This document shows, piece after piece, positions 35,924 through 45,080 of a DNA stretch of 64,000 nt; position 1 is the stretch's first letter; each line of letters starts with the position of its first letter. The notes under the pieces are model-generated. The model was given only the letters and a program-made list of their open reading frames with translations. It searched no databases and had not been told where the DNA came from. The translations under genes were made by a program, and so were the position numbers. The DNA comes from Cryobacterium algoricola (lineage in GTDB: Bacteria; Actinomycetota; Actinomycetes; Actinomycetales; Microbacteriaceae). The stretch lies in NCBI RefSeq assembly GCF_004402485.1, contig NZ_SOFG01000022.1, positions 47,417-111,416 on the forward strand, given 5' to 3'.

Positions 35924-37372
35924 TTACACGGTGGGGGTCGGGGTGGGGGTCGGCGTCGGAGGCACGTAGAACGGGGTGAGCCCGCGCAGCGCGGCGGCGA
36001 GCACCGTGGCGTCGTCGGCCCCGGCGAGCCTGAGCGCCGTGTCCCCGGCGACGAGTCCAACCAGCACCGGCTCTCCGGTGAGCGGCATCATGTTGATCCA
36101 GACCCGGAAGTCCTCGTCCCCGCCGACGGTGGTCCACAGCGGTGCCGCGGTACTCCAGAACGGTTCGTCGAACTGCAGCCAGACCTTGTCGAGGGTTCCC
36201 ATGCCGAGGTCGGCGATCGCGCCGCGGTGCGCGAACGGCAGTGCGGGGTCGAATTCGAGCACCCCGGACTTGAGCACCCCGAGCGGAACCGTGACGATGA
36301 CCCGGTCGGCGGAAAGCGACTCCCCCGTGCCGAGGCGCAGGCTCACCCCGGTGTCCCGGTATGCAAGTTTGGTGACGACGCTCGAGTCGAGCAGGTCGAT
36401 CCCCTCGGCCGCCTTGGTGAGCAGGCCGGCATATCCGCCGAGCACGATCCGCTCGTCGTCCGCGCCGGCGTCCGCGCTCGTGTACCAGCCCGACTGGTGG
36501 TCGACGGATGCGCCGGCGTCGATGTCGAGAACGGTCGCGACCCGGAACGCGAGCCAGTCGGCCTCGGAAACGCCGCCACCGGCATCCGCTGTGGACAGCT
36601 TGCTCGCGCCGGAGCCGTCGAGCGCCGACTGCACGGACATGTCGCTGGCCTGTTGCGTGGCCCAGGCGAGGGCGGTTGCGACGGCCTTCTGGCCGGTGTC
36701 GGGCACGGCGACGACGGTTCCGGCGTCGGTGCGGGTCTCGCTCGCGCTCGGGAAGGGGGCGGTCGCGATTCCGAGGCGGGTGAACTCCTCGTCGAGGGAG
36801 GTGGTGCCGCTGTGGCTCACGAAGGAGGGGCCGAGCTCGATCGGGAACGGCCAGTTCTTGTCGCTGACCGTGTCGATGCGGCCGCCGATGCGGTCGCGGG
36901 CCTCGACGAGGACCACCTCGAAGCCGGCGTCCTTGAGGAACCGCGCGGCGCTGAGCCCGGCGATGCCCGCCCCGATCACGGCGATGCGTTCGCCGGGCGC
37001 TGCTGCGGAGATGACCTCGCGGGCCGCGCGGAGGCCGGTGTCGCGGCCGCCCTGCACGGTTCCCGGCGCGTCGGGCGAGGTGGCCTCACCGGCGAAGAAG
37101 ACCCGGTCGAGCACGGGCTGGGCGAGCGCGGTGCGCTGCTCCGGCGTGGAGTCGACGGCGGCGAAGCTGTACGAGCCGCGGGCGAAGGGGTCGGCCGACC
37201 ACGAGGTGCGGCGCATCTGCGCGGGTTTCGGCACGGGCGAGACGGTGGGCTTCGGTTCGGGGGTCGGCGTGGCGGTGGCGGATGCGCTCGGCCGCGGGGC
37301 CGGGGACACGCACGCGGTGAGAACGAGGGTCGAGAGACCGGTGACGCCGATGAGGAAGGTGCGGCGTTTCAT
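35924..37372 (-). CDS. Flavin amine oxidase-like lipoprotein with apparently permuted domain order
   Basis: A 482-aa protein. The N-terminus MKRRTFLIGVTG is Tat-like and followed by lipobox LTAC, so export and lipid anchoring are likely. In ordinary flavin amine oxidases the GxGxxG strand is N-terminal and the FAGEAT segment closes the protein. Here the closing segment comes first: WSADPFARGSYSF (about 65-77) and VFFAGEATSPDAPGTVQGG (about 98-116). The FAD-binding start IAVIGAGIAGLSAARFL (about 137) follows, then the substrate domain. The protein ends after ALRGLTPFYV in a (PT)n tail. So the C-terminal FAD block has moved to the front. Activity on an amine is inferred. The start M at 37372 is chosen so the signal begins properly. 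Confidence 0.85.
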   Translation of the reverse strand: MKRRTFLIGVTGLSTLVLTACVSPAPRPSASATATPTPEPKPTVSPVPKPAQMRRTSWSADPFARGSYSFAAVDSTPEQRTALAQPVLDRVFFAGEATSPDAPGTVQGGRDTGLRAAREVISAAAPGERIAVIGAGIAGLSAARFLKDAGFEVVLVEARDRIGGRIDTVSDKNWPFPIELGPSFVSHSGTTSLDEEFTRLGIATAPFPSASETRTDAGTVVAVPDTGQKAVATALAWATQQASDMSVQSALDGSGASKLSTADAGGGVSEADWLAFRVATVLDIDAGASVDHQSGWYTSADAGADDERIVLGGYAGLLTKAAEGIDLLDSSVVTKLAYRDTGVSLRLGTGESLSADRVIVTVPLGVLKSGVLEFDPALPFAHRGAIADLGMGTLDKVWLQFDEPFWSTAAPLWTTVGGDEDFRVWINMMPLTGEPVLVGLVAGDTALRLAGADDATVLAAALRGLTPFYVPPTPTPTPTPTV

Positions 37373-37429
37373 GGCGTTCCGCGCGTCGGGTGTCATCCAG
37401 ATCCTCCTCCCCGAACGAATCCGGTACCT

Positions 37430-37570
37430 CCCAAACTACCGCAGGGGTCGGTTCGGGCGGTCGTGCGCCGCCGCCGCGCCGGTTTCGGCGGGCCGCTCCC
37501 GCCGTTTCGGGCGCGGGCTGCGGAAACCGGCGCGGGCACGAGCGAGGGCTGCGGAAACCGGCGCGGGCGA
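37430..37570. repeat. Cluster of dispersed CTGCGGAAACCGGCGCGG repeats
   Basis: Two direct copies of GCTGCGGAAACCGGCGCGG (37518-37536 and 37548-37566) and one inverted GCGCCGGTTTCGGC (37476-37489) fill the spacer between two minus-strand genes. The same core recurs at 52.9 kb and 54.1-54.3 kb. Confidence 0.7.
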
Positions 37571-37581
37571 GTCGGGCGGGG

Positions 37582-39333
37582 TCAGGCGCGCAGTTCGGGC
37601 GGGAGCAGAAAACCGTCGTCGAGGAGCTCGCGCACGCGCGGCAGGAGTTCGGCGGTGAGGTCGCGCTCGGAGACCTCGAGCAGCTCGGCGAGCGCGCCGG
37701 AGATCGCGCCGACGGCGAGTTCACCGTCGCAGGCGCCGACGAGCGCGGCGAGCGCGGTGTCGAGCGACACCGACCGGCCGAATCCGCCGCCCTGGTGCAG
37801 GGTGAGCAGGGTCGGGTCCTCCTGGCCGGGCCAGAAGTGCCGTTCCTCGGTGACGTCGGAGGCAACGGTCAGGGTCGCGTAGACCAGGTCGTCATCCGGG
37901 AGGGCCGCGTGCCAGTCGTGGGCAGCGAGGCAGGCCGCGAGGTGGCTGCCGATTCCGTCGGGGTTGTGGCCGAGTCCGCCGTGCAGGCGTTCGAGGCGCC
38001 GCAGGGCGGGGATCGACGCGGGCCGGTCGGCGTCCGGGCGGCGGAGCAGCAGGTAGCCGAAGCCGACCTGCGTCACGCCGCGGACCGCGAAGTCGTCGAG
38101 CCAGGCGTCGTAGAGGCGGTCGAAGTCGGCCGTGCCCGGCCGGGTGCCGCCGTCACGGATCCACGTCTCGGCGTAGAGCTCGGGTGACTGCACCTCGCGC
38201 TCGATGATCCAGGCGTCGAGCGCGGTGGATGCCGCGGCACCGGAGACCGCACCGGCCAGGTCATCCCGGCCCGGGGCATCCGCTGACGCTGGCCCTGTCG
38301 CCGCGGACCCTGCCGCCGCGGACCCGGTCTCCGCGCCCGACTCGGGCTCGAGCCAGCCGGCGAGGCGGTCGAAGGCGTCCTGGCCGGCGCGGTACTCCCA
38401 GTTGCCGAGGAGCTGGGCGACGCCGTTGGGGGTGAGGTGCGCCGCGGCGCCGCGCACGACGGACTCGACGAGGGCGTCGCCGACGAGGCCGCCGTCGCGG
38501 TACTCGTAGCTCGGCACGCCCTCGGCGCGGGGTGTGATCACGAAGGGCGGGTTGGAGATGATGTGGTCGAAGCGCTCCCCCGCGACGGGCTCGAACAGGC
38601 TGCCAAGCCGGAACTCGATGTTCGTCACGCCGTTGAGCGCGGCGTTCAGGGCCGCGAGCTCGAGCGCACGCACGGAGATGTCGGTCGCGACGACGCGACG
38701 CGCGTGGCGGGAGGCGTGCAGGGCCTGGATTCCGCAGCCGGTGCCGAGGTCGAGCGCGGTGTCGACCGGGCTCGGCAGCAGCAGCCCGCTCAGGGTGAGG
38801 GATGCCCCGCCGACGCCGAGCACATGGCTCTCGCCGAGCGCGTGACCGAGTACGAGTTCGCCCAGGTCGGAGGTAATCCACCAGCTGCCGGCGCCGTGGG
38901 CGTCCACGAAGCTGTACGGGCGGAGTTCGACGAGCGGGCGGAGCAGGGCGTTCTCGCCGGCATCATCGCCGGCATTGGCAGCGGCGTCGTCGTCATCGCC
39001 GACCGGGGCGACGAGCCCGAGCGTGACGGCACCGGCCGCCCCGAGGTTCGGGAGGGCCTTCGACAGTGCGCCACGGGTGACCGGGAGTCCGAGCACGAAG
39101 AGCTGCGCGAGGGTCGCCGAGGGTTCGTCGCGACCGAGCCTGCCGCGGAGGGCCGCGAGTGCCCGCAGGGCGGGAACCCGCTGGTTGCGGCGGAGTGCGG
39201 CATCCGCTTCGGGACCCCAGAGTCCGCTCAGCGTCGCAACGGAGTAGTTCGCGGCCTCGAGGTCCGCCCGGAGGAGGGGGATGAGGACGAGGCTCTGTAC
39301 GGGGAGGGCGGCGGGATTCGGTGCAGGAGTCAC
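37582..39333 (-). CDS. Class I SAM-dependent methyltransferase (DUF7059 plus small-MTase domain)
   Basis: A protein of about 583 aa. Residues 1-130 are a helical N-terminal domain (LRADLEAANYSVATLSGLWG). The catalytic core has motif I TALDLGTGCGIQALHASRHA (about residue 190), motif II VVATDISVRALELAALNAAL, and motif IV ISNPPFVITPR. The NPPF tetrad marks methylation of a planar nitrogen, as in rRNA guanine/adenine or glutamine methyltransferases (RlmG/PrmC-like). A long C-terminal extension (~250 aa) contains a variable Ala-rich insert. Several GTG codons could start it; 39333 and 39351 are both possible. The substrate is unknown, probably rRNA or a translation factor. Confidence 0.8.
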   Translation of the reverse strand: MTPAPNPAALPVQSLVLIPLLRADLEAANYSVATLSGLWGPEADAALRRNQRVPALRALAALRGRLGRDEPSATLAQLFVLGLPVTRGALSKALPNLGAAGAVTLGLVAPVGDDDDAAANAGDDAGENALLRPLVELRPYSFVDAHGAGSWWITSDLGELVLGHALGESHVLGVGGASLTLSGLLLPSPVDTALDLGTGCGIQALHASRHARRVVATDISVRALELAALNAALNGVTNIEFRLGSLFEPVAGERFDHIISNPPFVITPRAEGVPSYEYRDGGLVGDALVESVVRGAAAHLTPNGVAQLLGNWEYRAGQDAFDRLAGWLEPESGAETGSAAAGSAATGPASADAPGRDDLAGAVSGAAASTALDAWIIEREVQSPELYAETWIRDGGTRPGTADFDRLYDAWLDDFAVRGVTQVGFGYLLLRRPDADRPASIPALRRLERLHGGLGHNPDGIGSHLAACLAAHDWHAALPDDDLVYATLTVASDVTEERHFWPGQEDPTLLTLHQGGGFGRSVSLDTALAALVGACDGELAVGAISGALAELLEVSERDLTAELLPRVRELLDDGFLLPPELRA

Positions 39334-39412
39334 TCCCCCATTCAACTGCACTGCGCGGTTCGTCTGGGTTCCGTGGCTTACCGGCGCCGCACGGTCATCG
39401 GCACTGTGCCCG

Positions 39413-40246
39413 TCAGCGCCGCTCCTCCGCCACGCTGTTGCCCCCGTCGACGACGATCGTCTGGCCGGTGACGTACGACGCGCCGGGTGAAGCCAGCCAC
39501 GCAATGGCGGATGCGACCTCAGCGGCCGTTCCGCTGCGTCCGGCCGGGACGAGGGCGCCTTCGGTGGCCTCGCTCGGCAGCTGGGAACCGGTCTCGATCC
39601 AGCCGGGAGCAACCGCGTTCGCGGTGATGCCGAGCCAGGCCTCGTCCACGGCGAGCGCGCGCGTCAGGCCGGCGAGGCCCGCCTTGGCCGTTGCGTATGC
39701 GAGGTCGCCGCGGGCCGCCATCACCGGGCCGGTCACGCTCGAGACGGTGACGATGCGCCCCCAGCCTGTCTCCCGCATGAACTCGATCACGGTGCGGGTG
39801 GCATGGAAGGCGGTCGAGAGGTTGATCGCGAGGCTCCGCTCCCACTCGTCGGCCGGGGTGCTGGTGATATCGCCCTGCAGCATCTCGGCGTCCCCGACGG
39901 CGATCATGCCGGCGTTGTTCACCAGGATCGTGGGGGTCAGCCGGGACGCGGCAAGCCCGGCGGCGAGCACGGCGGCACCGGCCTCCGTGTCGAGGGTGCA
40001 CACGATACCCGTCGCCGGGATTCCGAGACGGACGAGTTCGCGGGCGCGGTCGTGGGCGCGCTCCGTCGTGGCGGTGACCACGACCCGGGCGCCAAGCTCG
40101 CCCAGCATCCGTGCGGCGGCGAAGCCGATGCCGCTCGGACTGCCCGCCCCGGTGATGAGGGCGGTGCGGCCGCTGAGGTTCCAGGCAGCGGGGATGCCGG
40201 TCGGCATAACCGTGGGGAGGGGCGGGTCGGCGATCGGCAAGGTCAT
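39413..40246 (-). CDS. SDR-family oxidoreductase
   Basis: A 277-aa classical short-chain dehydrogenase. Cofactor loop TALITGAGSPSGIGFAAARM (TGxxx[GS]xG, with a one- to two-residue expansion), NNAG (about residue 110), catalytic Ser in TVSSVTGP (about 168), YATAKAG with Tyr and Lys (about 182-186), and APGWIETG after the active site. The C-terminal VTGQTIVVDGG is typical of FabG-like members. NAD(P)H-dependent reduction of a carbonyl is expected; the substrate cannot be told. It stands apart from neighbours, so regulation is unknown. Confidence 0.88.
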   Translation of the reverse strand: MTLPIADPPLPTVMPTGIPAAWNLSGRTALITGAGSPSGIGFAAARMLGELGARVVVTATTERAHDRARELVRLGIPATGIVCTLDTEAGAAVLAAGLAASRLTPTILVNNAGMIAVGDAEMLQGDITSTPADEWERSLAINLSTAFHATRTVIEFMRETGWGRIVTVSSVTGPVMAARGDLAYATAKAGLAGLTRALAVDEAWLGITANAVAPGWIETGSQLPSEATEGALVPAGRSGTAAEVASAIAWLASPGASYVTGQTIVVDGGNSVAEERR

Positions 40247-40355
40247 GGCGTCATGCTAGCGCCGAGGTGAATGCCCGGCGATGTGTGCGGCCGGATCGGA
40301 TTGAGTTGAGGACAAAACACGTTTCCCGGCCGCGCGAAGGTGTTGAGGCCGCTCC

Positions 40356-41435
40356 TCAGCGCGAGACCTCGTCGACGAGGGCGTTCGCGGGCACCGAATC
40401 CCGGGGAATGGCCTCGAACTGCCGAGTGACGAGCCGCGGGGTGACCATCCGGTAGCGCGGCGACGCGGAATCGGGCGCGTGGGACACCTGCCCCTCGAAC
40501 TCGCCGGTGAGCAGTTCGAGCACGCCCGCGGCGACCTCGTCGACGGGCTGGTCCACGCTCGAGAGTCCGATCGCCGCCGCGATGGGTGTGTTGTCATAGC
40601 CGGTGACCGACACCCGGGCGGGGTTGGCGATCATCGCCCCGAGCGCGAGCGCATCGCTCGCACACAGCACCGCGTCGATGCCGCCGGCCGTGCGGGCGAG
40701 CTGCCGCATGGCCGCGGCGCCCTGGTCGACTCCGTCGGTCGTGATAACCTCGAGGCGGGCGAGCTCCTCCGCGGAGACGTCGCCCCGCTCGAGCATGGCC
40801 TCGTGCCAGCCGCGGCGGCGGTCGTCGCCCGTTCCGGACGGGCTCGGCCAGCCGATGTAGGCGATGCGTCGCGCGCCCGCGTCCTGCTGGGCCCGGGTCG
40901 CGGCGTAGAGGCCGGCGTGACCGTCGACGTCGACCCAGAGGTGGCTCGGGTCGGTGAAATCGTTCTCCTGCCAGGGTCGGCCGAAGGTCACGAAAGCGAT
41001 GTCGTGCTCGAGCAGCCACGCGGTGCGCGGGTCGTCGGCGGTCGTCGACGTCAAGACGAAACCGTCGACATCCGCCCCGTCGTTCAGGCGGCGGAACTGG
41101 TCGATCTCATCCTCGGGGCTCGTCGCCGTGAACAGCAGCACCCTCAACCCGCGGGCGTCGGCCTGCTCAGTGAGGGCGTGCAGGAACCGGTCGAGCACCG
41201 AACCGGAGATGCCGTCGATCATCGGGTCCAGGCGGATGCCGATCGTCGAGCTGCGCCGGGTGCGCAGCCGCCTGGCCGAGGCGTGCGGGCGGTAGCCGAG
41301 CGCGGTGATGGCCGCCTCGACCCGGGCGCGCGTGTCGGCCTTCACGATTCCCGGGGTGTTCATCACATTGGAGACGGTCTGCCGGGAGACCCCGGCCACG
41401 CGTGCCACGTCGGTCACGGTGGGGAACTCCCCCAT
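40356..41435 (-). CDS. LacI-family transcriptional repressor of the sugar operon
   Basis: A 359-aa LacI/GalR regulator. The N-terminal helix-turn-helix PTVTDVARVAGVSRQTVSNV and hinge helix (ASARRLRTRRSSTIGI) precede a periplasmic-binding-like sugar domain (about residues 62-340). The start ATG has GGAGGGAG six bases upstream. It is divergent from the ABC operon at 41622. The two palindromes at 41521-41555 lie between them and are the obvious operators, so it probably represses both itself and the transporter until sugar binds. Confidence 0.93.
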   Translation of the reverse strand: MGEFPTVTDVARVAGVSRQTVSNVMNTPGIVKADTRARVEAAITALGYRPHASARRLRTRRSSTIGIRLDPMIDGISGSVLDRFLHALTEQADARGLRVLLFTATSPEDEIDQFRRLNDGADVDGFVLTSTTADDPRTAWLLEHDIAFVTFGRPWQENDFTDPSHLWVDVDGHAGLYAATRAQQDAGARRIAYIGWPSPSGTGDDRRRGWHEAMLERGDVSAEELARLEVITTDGVDQGAAAMRQLARTAGGIDAVLCASDALALGAMIANPARVSVTGYDNTPIAAAIGLSSVDQPVDEVAAGVLELLTGEFEGQVSHAPDSASPRYRMVTPRLVTRQFEAIPRDSVPANALVDEVSR

Positions 41436-41520
41436 GATGTCTCCCTCCCGGTCGTACCACGAGCACGGCTTCGTGGGTGGAACGACAAAAACAGACTAGC
41501 GCGTCCCTTCGCTCCCCAAA

Positions 41521-41555
41521 TTAGATCGATCAAAGAAAAAGTTTGATCGATCAAA
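41521..41555. promoter_or_regulatory. Tandem LacI operators, 21 bp apart
   Basis: TTTGATCGATCAAA (41542-41555) is a perfect 14-bp palindrome with the central CG typical of LacI operators. TTAGATCGATCAAA (41521-41534) is a copy with one change. Start-to-start spacing is 21 bp, two helical turns, placing both on the same DNA face. Confidence 0.85.
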
Positions 41556-41571
41556 TAATACCGGCTATCGT
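41543..41571 (+). promoter_or_regulatory. Putative promoter of the ABC operon
   Basis: TTGATC (41543-41548), inside the second operator, is 17 bases from TATCGT (41566-41571). Repressor bound there would cover the -35. Confidence 0.5.
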
Positions 41572-41621
41572 CGTTCTCACACAAGCAAACGCGCACTGCG
41601 GCGCGACTTTAGGAGAAGAAA

Positions 41622-42884
41622 ATGCAACGACGCACTTCCCGTTGGATGATCGGGGCCGGCCTGACCATGGCCGGAGCGCTTGCCCTCACGGGCTGCAGCT
41701 CGAGCTTCGGCGGCACCACGTCCGGCTCGACCGGCTCGGCCGGGGACCTCACCAGCGACTCGAGCAAGACCCTCACCGTCCTGATCGGTTCGAGCGGCGA
41801 CGCCGAGACGAAGGCCGTCAACGCGGCCGTCGCATCCTGGTCGTCCTCGAGCGGCACGAAGGCCACGGTCTCCGTCGCGAGCGACCTCAACCAGCAGCTC
41901 GCCCAGGGCTTCGCGGCCAAGAAGCCGGCCGACGTGTTCTACCTCTCGACGGATGCCCTCGCCGGCTACGCGTCCAATGGTTCCCTGCTCGCCTACGGCG
42001 ACAGCCTCGCCAACAAGGACGACTTCTACCCGAGCCTCGTGAAGTCGTTCACCTACGACGGCCAGTTCTACTGCGCGCCGAAGGACTTCTCCACGCTGGG
42101 CCTCGTGATCAACACGGATGCCTGGGCGAAGGCCGGACTCACCGACGCGGACATCCCCACGACCTGGGACCAGCTCGAAACCGTGGCCAAGAAGCTGACC
42201 ACGCCCGACCAGGTCGGCCTGGCCATCGGCGGCGAGTACGCCCGCGCCGGCGCCTTCATGGCGCAGGCCGGCGGCAACCTCATGAACGAGGACAGCTCGA
42301 AGGCCACCGCGAACAGCGCAGAGGCCGTCGCCGGTCTCACCGAGGTCAAGAAGCTCCTGAACGACGGCGTGCTGAAGTACGCCAAGGACGTGGGAGCAGG
42401 CTGGGGCGGCGAGGCATTCGGCAAGCAGCTCTCGGCCATGACGATCGAGGGCAACTGGATCACCGGCGCCATGTCCAGTGACTACCCGAGTGTGAAGTAC
42501 ACGATCGCCGAACTGCCCGCCGGCCCCGCCGGCAAGGGCACCATGCAGTTCACCAACTGCTGGGGCATCGCCACGGACAGCCCCAACCAGGCCGCAGCGC
42601 TCAAGCTCGTCGAGCAGCTGACCAGCAAGGACTCCCAGCTGGCCTTCTCCACAGCCTTCGGCCCGATGCCGTCGATCAAGTCCGCCGCATCCGACTGGAA
42701 GGCCGCCAACCCGGTGCTCGTCCCGTTCCTGAACGGTGCTGACTACGCCGTCGGCACGCCCACCGCGAAGGGCGCAGCGGATGTCGTGACCGAGCTCAAC
42801 TCCAAGCTCGAGTCCCTCAAGACGGGCGATCCCCAGCAGATCCTCGACGCCGCCCAGAAGAACCTCGAAGCGCTGCTGAAGTAG
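41622..42884 (+). CDS. Carbohydrate ABC transporter substrate-binding lipoprotein
   Basis: A 420-aa extracellular solute-binding protein of family 1 (MalE-like). The signal MQRRTSRWMIGAGLTMAGAL ends with lipobox LTGC (Cys about residue 25). The mature part has LAQGFAAKKPADVFYLSTDAL and GGEYARAGAFMAQAGGNLMN, typical of oligosaccharide binders. A Ser/Gly-rich linker follows the Cys. AGGAGA precedes the ATG. First gene of the LacI-controlled operon; the permease follows after 6 bases. The likely ligand is an alpha-linked glucose oligosaccharide, judged only from the debranching-type enzyme downstream. Confidence 0.92.
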   Translation: MQRRTSRWMIGAGLTMAGALALTGCSSSFGGTTSGSTGSAGDLTSDSSKTLTVLIGSSGDAETKAVNAAVASWSSSSGTKATVSVASDLNQQLAQGFAAKKPADVFYLSTDALAGYASNGSLLAYGDSLANKDDFYPSLVKSFTYDGQFYCAPKDFSTLGLVINTDAWAKAGLTDADIPTTWDQLETVAKKLTTPDQVGLAIGGEYARAGAFMAQAGGNLMNEDSSKATANSAEAVAGLTEVKKLLNDGVLKYAKDVGAGWGGEAFGKQLSAMTIEGNWITGAMSSDYPSVKYTIAELPAGPAGKGTMQFTNCWGIATDSPNQAAALKLVEQLTSKDSQLAFSTAFGPMPSIKSAASDWKAANPVLVPFLNGADYAVGTPTAKGAADVVTELNSKLESLKTGDPQQILDAAQKNLEALLK

Positions 42885-42890
42885 TTCGAC

Positions 42891-44099
42891 ATGTCGAAGC
42901 CCGCACGCACGTCTCGCCGCTCCGGAATCCGGGGCGGCGAGGCCGCCTCGGGGTGGCTCTTCACCGCCCCGATGATCATCCTGCTCGGGATGTTCCTCGT
43001 CATCCCGGTGCTCATGGCTCTCTGGGTCAGCTTCTCCGACTGGGGCGGCCGCGGCAGCCCCTTCGGCGGCAACGTGAAGTTCGTCGGCTTTGACAATTAC
43101 TCCACCCTCCTGAGCGGGGGCGGCCTGGCCGAACAGGACTTCGGCACGGCGCTGCGCAATAACGCGTGGTACGTCGTGCTCGTCGTCCCGATCCAGACCG
43201 CCCTCTCCCTCCTGCTCGCCGTGCTCGTCAACCGGCAGATCCTCCGCGGCCGCGGCTTCTTCCGCACCTCGTTCTACTTTCCCTCGGTGACGAGCTCGGT
43301 TGCGATCACCGTGCTCTGGCTGTTCCTGTTCAGTTCGACCGGCGCGGTGAACAAGCTGCTCTCGTTCATCGGCATCACCGGGCCGAACTGGTTCAACGAC
43401 CCGAGCGGCATCCTGCACAACTTCCTGCAGCTCTTCGGCGTGACCCAGGGCCCCGCCGCGCTCACGGACGGGTCCTTTCTCGGCGTCTCCTGGTGGGACT
43501 GGCTCGCGGGCCCCTCCGTCGCCATGACGGCCTTCATCCTGATGGCCGTGTTCACCACGAGCGGCACGTTCATGCTGCTCTTCATCGCGGCGCTGCAGAA
43601 CCTCAGCGGTGAGGTCACCGAGGCCGCGATGATGGACGGCGCCAACGGCTGGCAGCGATTCTGGAAGGTCACCCTCCCCCAGCTGCGCCCGACGCTGTTC
43701 ACCGTGCTCACCCTCGGCCTCATCGGCAGCTGGCAGGTCTTCGACCAGATCTATACCGGCACCAAGGGTGCACCCGGCAAGACCACCCTCACTCCCGCCT
43801 TCCTGTCCTACCAGTCGGCGTTCAACAACCAGGAATGGGGCCAGGGCGCCGCGATCGCGTTCATCCTGTTTGTGATCATCGTGTTCTTCACCCTCTTCCA
43901 GCGCTGGGTGCTGCGGGAACGCTCCGTCTCGAACCGGCGGATGCGACCGTACCTGTCGGTGGCGAACGGTGCGACCGCGAACGTCGTCGCCGCATCCGCC
44001 CTCACCGGGGCCGGCTCCGGATCCCCCGGCACCGACTCGCCCGGTTCCGGTTCCGACCCCGATTCCCACGCGCCCGACACGACCGGAGGCACCCGATGA
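42891..44099 (+). CDS. Carbohydrate ABC transporter permease (MalF-like)
   Basis: A 402-aa inner-membrane permease with six to seven transmembrane helices: LFTAPMIILLGMFLVIPVLM at residues ~23-45, WYVVLVVPIQTALSLLLAVL, ITVLWLFLFS and others. The EAA coupling loop is EAAMMDGANGWQRFWKVTLP (about residues 244-263), which contacts an ATPase subunit. The C-terminal ~50 residues are a Gly/Ser/Pro/Asp-rich tail. It starts 6 bases after the binding-protein stop and overlaps the next permease by ATGA. Confidence 0.92.
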   Translation: MSKPARTSRRSGIRGGEAASGWLFTAPMIILLGMFLVIPVLMALWVSFSDWGGRGSPFGGNVKFVGFDNYSTLLSGGGLAEQDFGTALRNNAWYVVLVVPIQTALSLLLAVLVNRQILRGRGFFRTSFYFPSVTSSVAITVLWLFLFSSTGAVNKLLSFIGITGPNWFNDPSGILHNFLQLFGVTQGPAALTDGSFLGVSWWDWLAGPSVAMTAFILMAVFTTSGTFMLLFIAALQNLSGEVTEAAMMDGANGWQRFWKVTLPQLRPTLFTVLTLGLIGSWQVFDQIYTGTKGAPGKTTLTPAFLSYQSAFNNQEWGQGAAIAFILFVIIVFFTLFQRWVLRERSVSNRRMRPYLSVANGATANVVAASALTGAGSGSPGTDSPGSGSDPDSHAPDTTGGTR

Positions 44100-45007
44100 C
44101 CGCCACGGTCTCGACGAAGACACCCACCCCGCCGTCGCCCTCGCGTCGGCTGCGCTCACTGAGCAGGCCGCAGCTGCCCACCCGCGCCGTCGCGGGCCGC
44201 TCGCTGATGTACGCGATCCTCACCGTGCTCGCGATCATCTACATCGCGCCGTTCCTGGTGCAGGTCGCGACCTCGTTCAAGACGGATGTCGAGGCGGCGA
44301 GCAATCCCATCTCGCTGATCCCGCAGACCTGGTCCACCGCGGCGTACGAGAAGCTGTTCCTCAACTCGGACTTCCCGGTCTGGTTCAAGAACTCCGCCAT
44401 CGTCACGATCTTCGTCACCCTCGGGCGGGTGTTCTTCAACTCGCTCGCCGGCTACGCCCTCGCCCGGTTGCAGTTCCGCGGCCGGACGGTCATCTTCGCC
44501 GGCCTGATCGCCGTGATGAGCGTTCCCGGCGTCGTGCTCCTGATCCCGAAGTTCCTCGTGATCAACCAGATCGGCATCTACGACACCTACGTCGGGATGA
44601 TCGTGCCGCTCCTCACCGACGCCGCCGGGGTCTTCATCATGAAGAACTTCTTCGAATCGATCCCCGCGAGCGTCGAGGAACAGGCCCGCATCGACGGCGC
44701 AGGCACCTTCCGGGTGTTCTGGTCGATCGTGCTGCCGATGGCGCGGCCCGCACTGATCACGATCGTCATCCTGTCATTCCAGGGATCGTGGAACGAGCTC
44801 TCGCACTTCATCGTGGCGACCCAGTCGCCCGAGCTGACCACGCTCACCAAGGGCGTCGCGTCGCTCGCCTCCGGAGAGCTCAGCCAGGGCACCCAGTACC
44901 CGCTCAAACTCGCCGCCGCGGCGATCATGACCATCCCGGTCGCGGTGATGTTCTTCATCTTCCAGAAACGGATCATGAACACCACCGACGGCGCCGTCAA
45001 GGAGTAA
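44096..45007 (+). CDS. Carbohydrate ABC transporter permease (MalG-like)
   Basis: A 303-aa partner permease with six transmembrane helices (MYAILTVLAIIYIAPFLVQV; VIFAGLIAVMSVPGVVLLIP; MTIPVAVMFFIFQKR). The EAA loop is EEQARIDGAGTFRVFWSIVLP (about residues 196-216). No ATP-binding gene is in the cluster; actinobacterial sugar importers commonly share one MsiK-type ATPase, so it is presumably encoded elsewhere. Coupled to the upstream permease by ATGA. Confidence 0.92.
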   Translation: MTATVSTKTPTPPSPSRRLRSLSRPQLPTRAVAGRSLMYAILTVLAIIYIAPFLVQVATSFKTDVEAASNPISLIPQTWSTAAYEKLFLNSDFPVWFKNSAIVTIFVTLGRVFFNSLAGYALARLQFRGRTVIFAGLIAVMSVPGVVLLIPKFLVINQIGIYDTYVGMIVPLLTDAAGVFIMKNFFESIPASVEEQARIDGAGTFRVFWSIVLPMARPALITIVILSFQGSWNELSHFIVATQSPELTTLTKGVASLASGELSQGTQYPLKLAAAAIMTIPVAVMFFIFQKRIMNTTDGAVKE

Positions 45008-45080
45008 GTCCCGGCCGGCCGGCCCACCTTCCCCGTCCCCCTGTGGACATCCGCTTCAATCCAGGAGTCGTTCCTTCCTC

